Positions 32,755-42,250 of a DNA stretch of 64,000 bases are shown piece by piece (within the stretch, counting starts at the first letter, position 1; each line of letters opens with the position of its first letter). Source of the DNA: Bacteroidales bacterium (GTDB lineage: Bacteria; Bacteroidota; Bacteroidia; Bacteroidales; F082). The notes beneath the pieces were generated by a model, which was not told the origin of the DNA, did not search any database, and saw only the letters and a program-made list of their open reading frames with translations. The DNA is taken from contig JAFPWT010000008.1 in the NCBI GenBank assembly GCA_017394865.1, positions 62,001 through 126,000 of the forward strand, written 5' to 3'. The position numbers and the translations under genes are program-made.

Positions 32755-33479
32755 ATTGCGTCGATTTTCCAATAAGGTATCCTCCATTTTTGGTTGCAAA
32801 CTAATGGAATAGATTTGTTCTTATTGTAAATCGACGATTTTGCTTCGAAGCTTCGCAGCAGGCTCCATCCCACGGTTTTGGGGAACAGCCTGGCGGTAGC
32901 CTCATCAACCCGTCCTATCAGGGTGGCCACGGGTTTTGACTCATGTTTTCTTACGAGATAATACTCTCCTTTTCTATTAATATAGGATATGCCGTTTTGC
33001 GCCTTCAGCCACCAGGCTGCATATCCGTTGTCAATAGTTTCTTTTTTCGTAGTGAGGAAGAGGGTCTTGTAGAGACGATCCACTCGCCATCCCATCTTCA
33101 CATAACCCGGATACGAGTTCACGTTGGGGTAACCGTACATCAGCGTTTCTTTACCGAGCAGTTCTAATTCATGGCAGGTCATCCTCTTAAACAGTCCCAT
33201 CCCCCTGAATTGTTCCAGCACACAGGTATCGACGGTCTGGTAAGCCTTTGTCGAATCCAGATCGTTGCGCCACATCACGTCGGCTCCGGCGGCAATGCCG
33301 TCAACATACGCCACCGTAATCAACGAAGGCCCGTAGATATTATCGACGAACTTGGCGTTGTAATAATTATCGGTGACGAACGAGCCGAATACCGTGTTGG
33401 CCAGATTCATGAAATCGCGCTTCAGGCTATGCACAGGCTGATCTGTCCAGCAACACTCGAGATGAATCTGTTTTGTCAT
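32751..33479 (-). CDS. GNAT/FemAB-like acyltransferase
   Basis: A 242-residue protein with a GNAT-type core: TVDTCVLEQFRGMGLFKRMTCHE (the acyl-CoA loop, R-G-x-G) and MYGYPNVNSYPGYVKMGW. ATG 33479 overlaps the GT32 stop as ATGA, which supports this start over the longer frame to 33578. It probably N-acylates an amino sugar or another cluster substrate. Similar GNAT genes occur in other Bacteroidota capsule loci. Confidence 0.72.
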   Translation of the reverse strand: MTKQIHLECCWTDQPVHSLKRDFMNLANTVFGSFVTDNYYNAKFVDNIYGPSLITVAYVDGIAAGADVMWRNDLDSTKAYQTVDTCVLEQFRGMGLFKRMTCHELELLGKETLMYGYPNVNSYPGYVKMGWRVDRLYKTLFLTTKKETIDNGYAAWWLKAQNGISYINRKGEYYLVRKHESKPVATLIGRVDEATARLFPKTVGWSLLRSFEAKSSIYNKNKSIPLVCNQKWRIPYWKIDAI

Positions 33480-34195
33480 GAGAACAATTTGCGTTTCATT
33501 TTGATCAGCCGGGTCATGTTTTTTTGTCCCACCACTTTTCTCACCCATTTTTTCCACCTTGGGCCTTCTTCGGTCCACGAGCCGACGCCAAGATGGTCGC
33601 TGTAAGTATTGTCGGTGCGGAAATATTCACCCGTGGTTTGTCTTGGGCAGAAATACTCCACGGGGAAGACGTGTAGATCCTTATATTCCTGCTCGGTGCC
33701 GTCTTGGCGAAATCCTTTCAGTGCCATAATTGCAGTAAACCGCTGCACATTGGAAGTCATGTCGTGAGAGCCGTCGGGCAACAGGAAATGCCGGCCACGA
33801 TAGGCCTCAAGCATCTCAGTGACCCATTCGCCATTGGCTTCGCTGGCCATGACACAGGTGCCGACGGGCAGATGTTTGCTCCCTTCGAAGCCTGCAAATG
33901 CCTTGTATTTGAGAAGATCGTCAAAGGCTTTGAACACCTTCACGTCTGTATCAAGATATACTCCTCCCTCATTGCGCAATGCCCATAACCTGACATAGTC
34001 GCTGACAAAGGCATAGATTCCCGCCTCATAGGCTTCCTTGACATAAGGCACTGAAGTAATGTCAAAATTGTCCTCGTTCCAGAGCTTATACTCATAGTCA
34101 GGCATGTGCTGATGCCACGAGTCGATGCAGTCTCTGGCCGATTGGGAAAGCTCACCAGGACCAAACCAGCAATAATGTATTATTTTGGGAATCAT
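33476..34195 (-). CDS. Glycosyltransferase family 32 (capsular type), copy 2
   Basis: A 239-residue sister of the gene at 31131: MIPKIIHYCWFGPGE, GGVYLDTDVKVFKAFDDLL with the DXD motif, GRHFLLPDGSHD, DLHVFPVEYFCPRQTTGEYF. Very likely a duplicate that has diverged to use another acceptor or donor. It starts 15 nt after the hexapeptide transferase stop at 34211. Confidence 0.87.
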   Translation of the reverse strand: MIPKIIHYCWFGPGELSQSARDCIDSWHQHMPDYEYKLWNEDNFDITSVPYVKEAYEAGIYAFVSDYVRLWALRNEGGVYLDTDVKVFKAFDDLLKYKAFAGFEGSKHLPVGTCVMASEANGEWVTEMLEAYRGRHFLLPDGSHDMTSNVQRFTAIMALKGFRQDGTEQEYKDLHVFPVEYFCPRQTTGEYFRTDNTYSDHLGVGSWTEEGPRWKKWVRKVVGQKNMTRLIKMKRKLFS

Positions 34196-34210
34196 AGCCT
34201 TCTCTTATAT

Positions 34211-34762
34211 TTATTCTATATAAACACATCCATGTTTATTACACATTTCCAACAACTCCATCCGTTCCTTCTCACCGAATTCCGGATGGCGCAGCGTATA
34301 TTCCTCACCAAAAACATTTTCTGAATTCATCCTTGCCTTTTCAGCATTCAAATACTCGTCAATGGTTTTGATTACCCGAGCTGGAACCCCCAATGCCACC
34401 GAGTTGTCGGGGATGTCGTGGGAGACCACACTACCGGCGCCAATGACCACATTGTTTCCGATGACAACTCCTGGAAGCACAATGGTGCCCGCACCGATAA
34501 AAACATTATCCCCAATGCTGACATTGGCCACTCGAGTATAGTTCAAAAACGTCTTGGTGCTGGTATCATGGGCGATGATATGCACCCGAGGGGCCAAGGT
34601 CACATTATCGCCGATGCTGATGTGCCAACAATGAGACGGGTCGATGATGACACCGCCCATGCGTTTGAAATTCTTCCCTACCACCAACCCCTTTTTAATC
34701 AATTTTTCCAGATCCTGCTCACCGCGCAAGCGATCGAGCAACTTGCCAAACAGTCTGCTCAT
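34211..34762 (-). CDS. Hexapeptide-repeat acetyltransferase
   Basis: A 183-residue left-handed beta-helix enzyme: [29 protein letters not shown] with the likely active His, [52 protein letters not shown]. Its start overlaps the GT2 stop by 4 bp. Likely O-acetylates a sugar in the repeat unit, a serine acetyltransferase-like sub-type. Confidence 0.87.
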   Translation of the reverse strand: MSRLFGKLLDRLRGEQDLEKLIKKGLVVGKNFKRMGGVIIDPSHCWHISIGDNVTLAPRVHIIAHDTSTKTFLNYTRVANVSIGDNVFIGAGTIVLPGVVIGNNVVIGAGSVVSHDIPDNSVALGVPARVIKTIDEYLNAEKARMNSENVFGEEYTLRHPEFGEKERMELLEMCNKHGCVYIE

Positions 34763-35712
34763 CTCAAGATTCTCTTAATCGACGATCCTACCTTTACCAT
34801 TTGGGCATATAGCCAAACAAGGAAATAGGGCGCCTTATAATAAAACCGATATTTCTTTTCAACATTGTCAAAATCAACTTTCTTTATCTCCAAGGCCACT
34901 GCATCAGCGTATTCATTGCGCACTCTGAACCGCAGTAAGGAATAGACTCTTATCTTATCCAGGAGTACCTTCAATTCCTTGTTCTTGCTTTCTTCCTCAG
35001 CAAACTGGCCAAAATGGAAAGTCATGAAACTATCCGGCTCATAGCCAGTTGTCTTAACCCCTCGGTTTGCCACCTCCACATCCTGGTTGTAGAAAGCAAG
35101 CGGCTTATTCAAAAACGCCACCTGATGCTTTAATGCGATACGTATCCAAAGCAGGAAATCCTCGCCAAGCTTGATTCCTTTCGGGAAGCCTCCCATCTCC
35201 TCGAAAACCGTCCGAGATATCGCCACTGAAATCGAGGTCAAGGGCATGGACATCGTTTTGGCATACGCCTGACAATAATTGATATATCCTTTTTCGAAGC
35301 CCGGTTCAACCCCCACTGGAGCTATTCGGGTCTTTTTCTTCGTTTCATTAACAATCGTATAGTTAGCTCCATAGATGCCTGCGTCAGGGAACTCAGCAAT
35401 CAGCTCCGACATCTCCTGCAGGAAGTGGGGATCCCACCAGTCATCGGCATCAAGGAAACAGAGATACTCTCCATGTGAAGCCGCCACGCCATTGTTGCGC
35501 GCCATGCTCACCCCAGCATTCTCTTGACGGATCAACTGGCATTTGCCACATCCTTCGAGGGCCTTAGAAGCGATCTCTGCGGAATTGTCGCCGCTGCCAT
35601 CATCCACTATAATCAGTTCATAGTCACTGAAGGTTTGCGACAGCACACTTTGGATGGCTTTCGCCACATAGGGCGCTTTATTATAGAGTGGTATGACAAC
35701 AGAGAATTTCAT
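34759..35712 (-). CDS. Glycosyltransferase family 2 (GT2 a)
   Basis: A 317-residue inverting GT-A enzyme: [46 protein letters not shown] (DXD). The C-terminal ~120 residues are helical with a hydrophobic end ([13 protein letters not shown]) that may dock to the membrane. Six nt separate it from the fucosyltransferase gene upstream. Confidence 0.9.
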   Translation of the reverse strand: MKFSVVIPLYNKAPYVAKAIQSVLSQTFSDYELIIVDDGSGDNSAEIASKALEGCGKCQLIRQENAGVSMARNNGVAASHGEYLCFLDADDWWDPHFLQEMSELIAEFPDAGIYGANYTIVNETKKKTRIAPVGVEPGFEKGYINYCQAYAKTMSMPLTSISVAISRTVFEEMGGFPKGIKLGEDFLLWIRIALKHQVAFLNKPLAFYNQDVEVANRGVKTTGYEPDSFMTFHFGQFAEEESKNKELKVLLDKIRVYSLLRFRVRNEYADAVALEIKKVDFDNVEKKYRFYYKAPYFLVWLYAQMVKVGSSIKRILR

Positions 35713-35718
35713 TTTTTA

Positions 35719-36621
35719 CTAATTAAGAATCTCATTGCCGTCAACTTTTGTCCATGCATCAGGCACCACATCGTCATTCAGGCCGTTCCACCATTTTTGG
35801 GGCGCAACAACGATTTTATCGGGATTGGGATTAAGCCAGGCTCCCCACCAGCTGAAGGTGCTGTTGGCGATGATGTTGTGCTTGCAACAGCTCATCAGAT
35901 ACATGTCCTGCCAGCTATCGTTACCGTGGTTGCAGTCTACAAAAGTAGCATCACCGACATCAAGATTCTCACGACACCAGTTGATATCGTCAGAGAACAC
36001 AAAGAGTTTGGGGTGATCGGTATGCTGTTTAATGAAGGCGATGGCATTTTGATAAAAAGCTTTCGTACAGATACCGCCAAACCCTTGAGCATAGGACGTT
36101 GAGAGATAATCGTCGTGTCGCACATGGAGCGAAACAGCATTACAGCCGACGATTATATCATGCAACTTCTGTGTCGGTTCATTCAGCAACTCCTCCTTGA
36201 AGGCTAGCGCTTCCCTCACCTCTGCATCGGCTCCTTCGAAATAACGTGGACTCTGCCATGTACCCATAAAAAGCTCGTTATGGTGCGCCGATTGAAACAC
36301 TTCAGGATAAAACACGAAATTCTCAGCCACTCTCACCTCATGCATTCCCACCAACCGCAATAAAAAAGGTCTCATCCTTTTGGGGAAAATTCTGGTGACA
36401 TGCCAATAGGCGCCAAACAGCGTTACTCCAAGATGCCTTTTCCCATCCTCGCTACGCAGTTTGAAAACCTTATCCAGCTGAAAGCCTGCATGACCGTATC
36501 GTCCCGCCTTGTCATTGAAAGGATGGAACAACCTCGCGTGATGCTCTTTTGACAGGCGAAGCATAAACGCATAGCCAAACATCTGGTTGCCGAGACCTCC
36601 TGTTACCGCCACCAATTTCAT
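35719..36621 (-). CDS. Alpha-1,2-fucosyltransferase (GT11)
   Basis: A 300-residue GT11 enzyme: GGLGNQMFGYAFMLRLS at the N-terminus, the donor-site motif AVSLHVRHDDYLS (H-x-R-x-D), FVFSDDINWCRENL and HNIIANSTFSWWGAWLNPNPDK. It transfers L-fucose from GDP-fucose, the product of gmd and fcl in the same cluster, probably to a terminal galactose. This can give the glycan an H-antigen-like cap that mimics host structures. Confidence 0.94.
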   Translation of the reverse strand: MKLVAVTGGLGNQMFGYAFMLRLSKEHHARLFHPFNDKAGRYGHAGFQLDKVFKLRSEDGKRHLGVTLFGAYWHVTRIFPKRMRPFLLRLVGMHEVRVAENFVFYPEVFQSAHHNELFMGTWQSPRYFEGADAEVREALAFKEELLNEPTQKLHDIIVGCNAVSLHVRHDDYLSTSYAQGFGGICTKAFYQNAIAFIKQHTDHPKLFVFSDDINWCRENLDVGDATFVDCNHGNDSWQDMYLMSCCKHNIIANSTFSWWGAWLNPNPDKIVVAPQKWWNGLNDDVVPDAWTKVDGNEILN

Positions 36622-37631
36622 AGCTGATTTTTTCTATTCTTTTTTGTAAAAGACCTAACGGCCTTTAGTATTGGGCCAACAATGGAAAGCGACAGACGGG
36701 CGATACCGGGATGGCCTATCACAAAAGATGTTCTAGATGACCATGACATCTTTTTCATACGTCCGAAGGCGCCGTTATTACCCAGCTTTTCAAAAAAAGG
36801 CTTGTATCGGTCCGCTTTCCACAAGGTGCGCAGACTTGTTTCGATATTGTACACCCCATCGTCATGCATGGTCTGAGCGAATTTCCGTGACAGCGTGCCG
36901 TATTGTTCCGCACCTTCTATTTTCCTCAAACCGAACAACACAAAGTCCGCTTTAAACTGCCACGACGTGCTGGCGGTGATGGACTGGTCATTACGGATCC
37001 ATTGGTAGACAGGCATCTCCTCACGATGAATCTTTTTTGCATGAACCAGGTGCCAGGCAATCCAGTCAGCGTCTTCCATCATCACGTTTTCGGCAAAGAA
37101 ATGGTCTTGCTCATTCAAATAAGCTCTTTTATACAGATAGCTCCAAGGGCCCAAGCTGTCCGCCGGATCAAACACTTTCTCACAGAAATCCACTCCGCCA
37201 AACTCCCTCTCCTCCAAATTCCTGACAAAACACAACCGGGAAATCCCGTTGCGTATCTCCACCCACCTGAACGAAATCATATCCGCTTCCTGCGCTTTCG
37301 CTATGTCCAGCATTTTCGCCAGGTTTTCCGAAATAGCCTCATCATCCTGGTCGGAAAAAGCGACATATTTTCCATAGGCGGCTCTGACGCCTGTGTTCTT
37401 TGCCCCGCCCTGTCTTTTGTTTTCGGTGTGTTGAATCATCCGAATATTGGGATGCGACGCAGCATAGTGCTTGACCACTTCCACGGAATCATCCGTAGAG
37501 CAGTCATCCACCACAATCACCTCGAAACACTCGAGTGGCATGCCAGATGCATAAATGCTATCCAGACATTTTATAATGGTTTTCGAGCCATTATACAGAG
37601 GGATTACATATGAGAGCGTCACTGTTTCCAT
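36618..37631 (-). CDS. Glycosyltransferase family 2 (GT2 b)
   Basis: A 337-residue GT2: LSYVIPLYNGSKTIIKCLDS, VIVVDDCSTDDSVEV, KYVAFSDQDDEAI (acidic site), and a conserved RQGGAKNTGVRAA loop. The long C-terminus ends in a short hydrophobic helix and a basic tail (KKNRKN). Its start overlaps the FkbM gene by 13 bp. Confidence 0.88.
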   Translation of the reverse strand: METVTLSYVIPLYNGSKTIIKCLDSIYASGMPLECFEVIVVDDCSTDDSVEVVKHYAASHPNIRMIQHTENKRQGGAKNTGVRAAYGKYVAFSDQDDEAISENLAKMLDIAKAQEADMISFRWVEIRNGISRLCFVRNLEEREFGGVDFCEKVFDPADSLGPWSYLYKRAYLNEQDHFFAENVMMEDADWIAWHLVHAKKIHREEMPVYQWIRNDQSITASTSWQFKADFVLFGLRKIEGAEQYGTLSRKFAQTMHDDGVYNIETSLRTLWKADRYKPFFEKLGNNGAFGRMKKMSWSSRTSFVIGHPGIARLSLSIVGPILKAVRSFTKKNRKNQL

Positions 37632-38566
37632 GCTCTTATAACCCCGTGACGGAAGAACGGAGGATTCAACAAAGACTTGTCATAATCGGAAAACAGCATC
37701 CATCCATCAGAAAACTCATGATGATAACCTATTTGTTCGAATATTGAGACGATCGTTTGGGCGTCATGTTCAGCATGATACGTGCAACAGGCCAATTTGA
37801 TGATATCGTGTTTGGAAAGGAAGCCCTTGGCAGCCTCAAGTACTGTTTTCTCGTAGCCTTCAATGTCCATTTTCACGAAAATCGGACGATCCGTCTCGTT
37901 TTCCAAAAGACGGTCAAGCGTGATGGTCTTTTTGCCGTTACAATTAGTCACCAACTTAGGGATAATGACACATTTATCTTTATACGGCTCAAAGGTGGCG
38001 CGTAAGGCTTTTATCCATCTTTTATCAGATTCAATGATGATGACTTTTGAGACCTTGTCTATCACGTCCAAAGCCACCAGTCCTTCGGCGGCACCCACAT
38101 CAACAAAGACATCGCCGTCGTTCACTTTAAACTGTTCCGACTGATAGCAGTGGGGCATTTTCTCCATATAGTTTCCGCCAAGCAGGTTTTCCCGTTCAAT
38201 AAAGTTATGATAATACCATTCCGCTTTATCCTTGGAAACATCTTGGGGGAAAAAAAGCTTTTTCCCTTTATGCAACACAAAAGGCATTTTGAGACGCGCA
38301 TCATACCCACTTTCAACCGTTTCCAGATGTTTCAGCTGTGCATAAGGGAATGTCTGCACTCCATAACGGCAAATAAACGCTAATTCGTCACGATACGGCC
38401 CTGAGCCTTCCTCCTCCAAAAAGCGCAGCATCTTCTCCATGGTGGCGTAGTTTCTTAATTCCACCCATTGCCACCTGCGTTCCACATTAAGCTCGTGGTA
38501 ATCGTAAGCGAAGAGGTTGTATAGGTTACGGAAAAAGGTCCGCAAAGATATTTTCGAGAGACCCAT
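37619..38566 (-). CDS. FkbM-family SAM-dependent methyltransferase
   Basis: A 315-residue protein whose second half is an FkbM methyltransferase: VFVDVGAAEGLVALDV (SAM motif I), VIIIESDKRW, ITLDRLLENETDRPIFVKMDIEGYEKTVLEAA (the DIEGxE motif). FkbM members O-methylate sugars. Here it likely methylates a residue of the exported glycan. The N-terminal ~120 residues are a helical region of unknown use. Confidence 0.87.
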   Translation of the reverse strand: MGLSKISLRTFFRNLYNLFAYDYHELNVERRWQWVELRNYATMEKMLRFLEEEGSGPYRDELAFICRYGVQTFPYAQLKHLETVESGYDARLKMPFVLHKGKKLFFPQDVSKDKAEWYYHNFIERENLLGGNYMEKMPHCYQSEQFKVNDGDVFVDVGAAEGLVALDVIDKVSKVIIIESDKRWIKALRATFEPYKDKCVIIPKLVTNCNGKKTITLDRLLENETDRPIFVKMDIEGYEKTVLEAAKGFLSKHDIIKLACCTYHAEHDAQTIVSIFEQIGYHHEFSDGWMLFSDYDKSLLNPPFFRHGVIRAWKQ

Positions 38567-38578
38567 GTTTAATTATAT

Positions 38579-39478
38579 TTATTTGTTCTTCAGATAATTC
38601 CATCGGTGCCGAAGCTTGGTACGGCTCACTTTACGGTACAAAACCCAATCGCACAACCGTTTCAACGCTTTCCTTTCACCCTTGGGAGCTTCAACAAAGG
38701 CCACCTGATAGTATTGCGTAATGGCGCGGTACGCCACGGTCTTGTCAAAACCTTGCTTGGGGATGAAGAATGCCGCCAACTCATTCGCGGTTTCCATCAA
38801 ATCCGTCAACCGTTTCATGTCAACAGTGGTGGTGATGCTGTGGGCTCGGACACGATAGTCATAGCAACAGGCATTGATCTGTTTCACCTTTTGGGCATAA
38901 TAACAAGCGAGAGGGGTAAACAGATTGTCCTCGTGTAGAATTCCTTCCTTAAACCTGAGACTATTGTCGACGAGAAAAGCCCGTCGGTAAGCTCTCAACA
39001 CCACACAGACAAAGGCAAAGTCACGTTGCAAAAGCGCGTTTTCGTTATAGTAGTCCATTCCTGAGGCATAGGTCTTTTCAGGCAACATATCGGAAGGATT
39101 AAAGCTTTGCGTTTCCTCGAAAAAGCGACGTCCCGAGAAAGAAAGCATATCTTCATCATTCAACGAAGCCTCGATTGTTTCCAAGGCCTTGGGCTCCAAC
39201 CAATCGTCACTATCAAGAAAGAGAATGTATTCCCCTTGTGCGGCATCAAGTCCAGCGTTTCGTGCAGCGGAAAGGCCACCATTGGGTTGCGTGACCAGCC
39301 GGAAACGGGCGTCCTTAGCGACATAGTCTTCCAGAATGGCAGCTGAGCCGTCGGTGGAGCCATCGTTCACGCAGACAGCTTCCCAGTCGGAGAAATCCTG
39401 ACAGAGAACACTATCCAAGCACTGGTGAAGATAGGCTTCGACATTATAAACCGGTATGATTAGCGTGAATTTAGGCAT
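38579..39478 (-). CDS. Glycosyltransferase family 2 (GT2 c)
   Basis: A 299-residue GT2: FTLIIPVYNVEAYLHQCLDS, AVCVNDGSTDGS, YILFLDSDDWLEPKAL. The start is ATG 39478, which overlaps the next gene by 8 bp; the alternative TTG 39484 adds two residues. Resembles EpsJ-type capsule transferases. Confidence 0.9.
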   Translation of the reverse strand: MPKFTLIIPVYNVEAYLHQCLDSVLCQDFSDWEAVCVNDGSTDGSAAILEDYVAKDARFRLVTQPNGGLSAARNAGLDAAQGEYILFLDSDDWLEPKALETIEASLNDEDMLSFSGRRFFEETQSFNPSDMLPEKTYASGMDYYNENALLQRDFAFVCVVLRAYRRAFLVDNSLRFKEGILHEDNLFTPLACYYAQKVKQINACCYDYRVRAHSITTTVDMKRLTDLMETANELAAFFIPKQGFDKTVAYRAITQYYQVAFVEAPKGERKALKRLCDWVLYRKVSRTKLRHRWNYLKNK

Positions 39479-40304
39479 GGGCAAACTTCTTGCGAAACAG
39501 ATTCTTACAACAACGCCAGTAAAACGAGAACGAGCGTTTTCTCATTTCCTTTCTTGACAGATTGTCAACACGCAGCTGCTGCCTCCTTCTTCGTTGATAG
39601 GCCGCTTTTTCACAGATATACTTCCAATAGAAGTTATTGAAGACTTTGTTATCGTCCCACGAGGTGTTATGGTCGTGCTTTCTGTAGTAATACAACGGTT
39701 TATCCACGAAAAACACGGGCGCCATTTCTTCCATCTTCAGATAAAGATCCTGGTCTTCGGACACCTGATAGGAGGCATTGATGCCAAGCGTTTGATCATA
39801 AATCTTGCGGTTGCACAAGGCCAGCGCCGAAATGTGCCCCTCGGTGGAAGTCAGATGCGACTGCCCCTCGGGAATCCGTCCCGGATAGGTTGAAACCCCT
39901 TGTGGCTCAAGATTCTCGTTGCATAGATAATGCGTGCAATACACAATGCCGTATTCAGGATGGGCTTTAAAAACTTCCATCAAGGTAGCCACGGCTTCTG
40001 GAACGATGGTGTCATCGGGGTCGAGGAAACAGAAGTACTGCCCTTCCGACAGCTCCACGCATTGCCTCTTAATCCGTCCACAACCCTTGTGGTCAGTGTT
40101 TTTCACGAGTCTGGCCTTTGCCTCGGGATGAGCGCTTATAAACCTTTCGATCACCGATAAGGAATCGTCTTCCGAGCCATCGTCGACAATGACAAACTCC
40201 GTATTCGGATACGTTTGCCTTACCGCCGACTCCATCGTCTCGGCGATGAAACGCCCGTTGTTGAAATTCGCTATCAATATCGAAACCAATGGGCTTCCCG
40301 GCAT
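39471..40304 (-). CDS. Glycosyltransferase family 2 (GT2 d)
   Basis: A 277-residue GT2: VSILIANFNNGRFIAETMES, FVIVDDGSEDDS, YFCFLDPDDTIVPEAV, and YYRKHDHNTSWDD near the C-terminus, with a very basic end. Only 3 nt separate it from the GT4 gene upstream. Confidence 0.9.
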   Translation of the reverse strand: MPGSPLVSILIANFNNGRFIAETMESAVRQTYPNTEFVIVDDGSEDDSLSVIERFISAHPEAKARLVKNTDHKGCGRIKRQCVELSEGQYFCFLDPDDTIVPEAVATLMEVFKAHPEYGIVYCTHYLCNENLEPQGVSTYPGRIPEGQSHLTSTEGHISALALCNRKIYDQTLGINASYQVSEDQDLYLKMEEMAPVFFVDKPLYYYRKHDHNTSWDDNKVFNNFYWKYICEKAAYQRRRRQQLRVDNLSRKEMRKRSFSFYWRCCKNLFRKKFAHA

Positions 40305-40307
40305 ACG

Positions 40308-41423
40308 CTATTCGATGGTTGATTTAACAATATTACAAAAAGCATCGAAGGAATAATACTGATTCATGATTGATTTGGCATTACCAGCAATCCTTTGATT
40401 TTCTTTTTCATCCGTCAACAAAGCCGCCAACTCCTCAACAAATTCATCATCATTGGCAGCAACGTACAAATCTCTTCCTTTCTCAAAAGGTTTGCGCATT
40501 TTGTCGAAAGCTTCCTGAGTGGTGACGCATGCACGGTTCATGGACATTGCCTCCAGAAGTTTAATATTGGTAGCACCACAGCGATACACCGGCGCCACCA
40601 CCACATGGCTTTGTTCGTATTCCCGTTTCAAGTCATCCACAAAGCCTGTCACCGTCACACCTTTATAGTTTTCCCAAATCTGACGCCAAGCATCATCTGT
40701 GATCTGCCCAACCACATGCATTTCCACATTGGGCAAACGCTCACGCAGAGGCGTGTAAACCTTCTCCAAGAAATGGGTCAATCCTTCTTTGTTGGGTAGA
40801 TAGTCCAACTGACCGACAAACAAAATCCTTTTTATCGGAACACTCAAATCGGCATCGGGACAGCTACCCGTATAAAACGGTATGTTTGGCAAGAATACAC
40901 CGCGACATTCTTTGGCAGTGGCTTCGTTGGCAAAAAAAGCGGCACGCATCTGCTTTAGCGTACGACGAGTTTGCCTTTTTATTTTATAAGCCGCCAGATG
41001 CAAACGCACACGAGTCGTCAGCACAGAAGACGGAAATATCTGATTGAGAAAAAAGAAAGGAAGCGCATCATCACAATCAATAACCAATTTGTCACGATAT
41101 TTCCACAAACCACACAAGACAGCCCTAGGAAAATAGCGCGTCACGATAAGATCATAACTGCCACGACCAACAGCGTCGTCAACCATGGACTCCTTAAAGG
41201 AATCTCTCGGATATAGGGACGTTATGCTTATGAAAGGCAGCAGCGCCAACCATTTCTTCAACTTACCAGGATATATGGACCGGTCTGGCTGATCCGCAAA
41301 CGAAACCACATCGACTTCAGCAAGCCTCCGGCAAGCCTCAAAAAGCAAGCGAGTCCTTTGGCTGTCGCCGTTGAACGGAGGCGTTGTAGGGTCGTAATTG
41401 TCAGAAACAAAAAGGATTCTCAC
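40308..41423 (-). CDS. Glycosyltransferase family 4 with GTG start
   Basis: A 371-residue GT-B enzyme: MRILFVSDNYDPTTPPFNGD at the N-terminus, LIVTRYFPRAVLCGLW, RILFVGQLDYLPNKEGLTHF and VTVTGFVDDLKREYEQSHVVVAPVYRCGATNIKLLEAM. The start codon is GTG at 41423, overlapping the deacetylase stop as GTGA. This is sound because the canonical GT4 opening begins exactly there. Confidence 0.88.
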   Translation of the reverse strand: MRILFVSDNYDPTTPPFNGDSQRTRLLFEACRRLAEVDVVSFADQPDRSIYPGKLKKWLALLPFISITSLYPRDSFKESMVDDAVGRGSYDLIVTRYFPRAVLCGLWKYRDKLVIDCDDALPFFFLNQIFPSSVLTTRVRLHLAAYKIKRQTRRTLKQMRAAFFANEATAKECRGVFLPNIPFYTGSCPDADLSVPIKRILFVGQLDYLPNKEGLTHFLEKVYTPLRERLPNVEMHVVGQITDDAWRQIWENYKGVTVTGFVDDLKREYEQSHVVVAPVYRCGATNIKLLEAMSMNRACVTTQEAFDKMRKPFEKGRDLYVAANDDEFVEELAALLTDEKENQRIAGNAKSIMNQYYSFDAFCNIVKSTIE

Positions 41424-42250
41424 GGCTGAACGATATAGTTTCTACTAAAAAAACAATGATTTGTTTGTCGGCGGATTGAGCCGCCGTAGGCGATTACCGC
41501 GGTTTGATAGCCAGCCTGAAACACCAATTGGTTGCTTTCTCTCGAAAAGAAGCTATGAGGGTAGGAGAAATGGTTTACCTTGACACCCAACATTTCCTCC
41601 AACCGGTGTTTGGAAACAGTCAATTCGCGAAATGCCCTTTTCTCAGGCAAAAGGGAAAGCGCCGTATGGCTGACGCCATGCGAGCCCACCGTGCACAGCC
41701 CTTCCGACACCATCAAGCGTATCTGATCCCATGTAAGGGATTGTTGGCACAGACTACGGTCAGCTTTGCTAGAAGTGATGGAATGCATGGCAATGCCAAA
41801 ATCACCCTGACAACTATAGACATGTTGCGACACCTGATTGAACCAGTCGGCATCACCACCTGCCATCCGTTCCAATTGGAGCCACCACAGATCAGCCTTC
41901 CCATCGGGCATGTCGGTAGTCACATACAGCGTGAATGGGATGTGGTGACGTTTCAAAACAGGATAAGCATTGGTATAAACATCCTCAAAACCATCATCGA
42001 ACGAGATGTTGACCAATTGTTTTTCAGGAATCTCTGACCCATTGGCGGCAGCGACGATCGTATCGAGGTCAACAAACTCGAAGCCTTGTCTTCTCTTCCT
42101 CTCAATCATGCTTTCCAGATAATCCGGGGTAATCTCCAATTCACGGTTGCCCGCCAAAGCACTTCTCTCGGGCAACACGCGATGAAGGCACCATATCTCG
42201 CCTATTTTGGGATGAAACAGATTATATGTCTTACGTCTCAGTAAAATCAT
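41420..42250 (-). CDS. Polysaccharide deacetylase (CE4, NodB-like)
   Basis: A 276-residue deacetylase. The NodB motif 1 is visible as VNISFDDGFEDVYTNAYPVL (two Asp of the metal site). Downstream MVSEGLCTVGSHGVSHTALSLL supplies the H-x3-H motif, and HFSYPHSFFSRESN the later conserved motif. It would remove N-acetyl groups from a sugar. No signal peptide, so it may act on the lipid-linked intermediate in the cytosol. Confidence 0.88.
   Translation of the reverse strand: MILLRRKTYNLFHPKIGEIWCLHRVLPERSALAGNRELEITPDYLESMIERKRRQGFEFVDLDTIVAAANGSEIPEKQLVNISFDDGFEDVYTNAYPVLKRHHIPFTLYVTTDMPDGKADLWWLQLERMAGGDADWFNQVSQHVYSCQGDFGIAMHSITSSKADRSLCQQSLTWDQIRLMVSEGLCTVGSHGVSHTALSLLPEKRAFRELTVSKHRLEEMLGVKVNHFSYPHSFFSRESNQLVFQAGYQTAVIAYGGSIRRQTNHCFFSRNYIVQP

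Noticed and set aside
32755..32799. Longer start for the propeller protein
   Set aside because: ATG 32754 forms an ATGA overlap with the upstream stop, as at most borders in this cluster; the extension lies inside the neighbour.
38543..38550. TATCTTTG on minus inside the FkbM gene
   Set aside because: It lies within codons near the start of the gene and has no TTG at the right distance, so probably chance.
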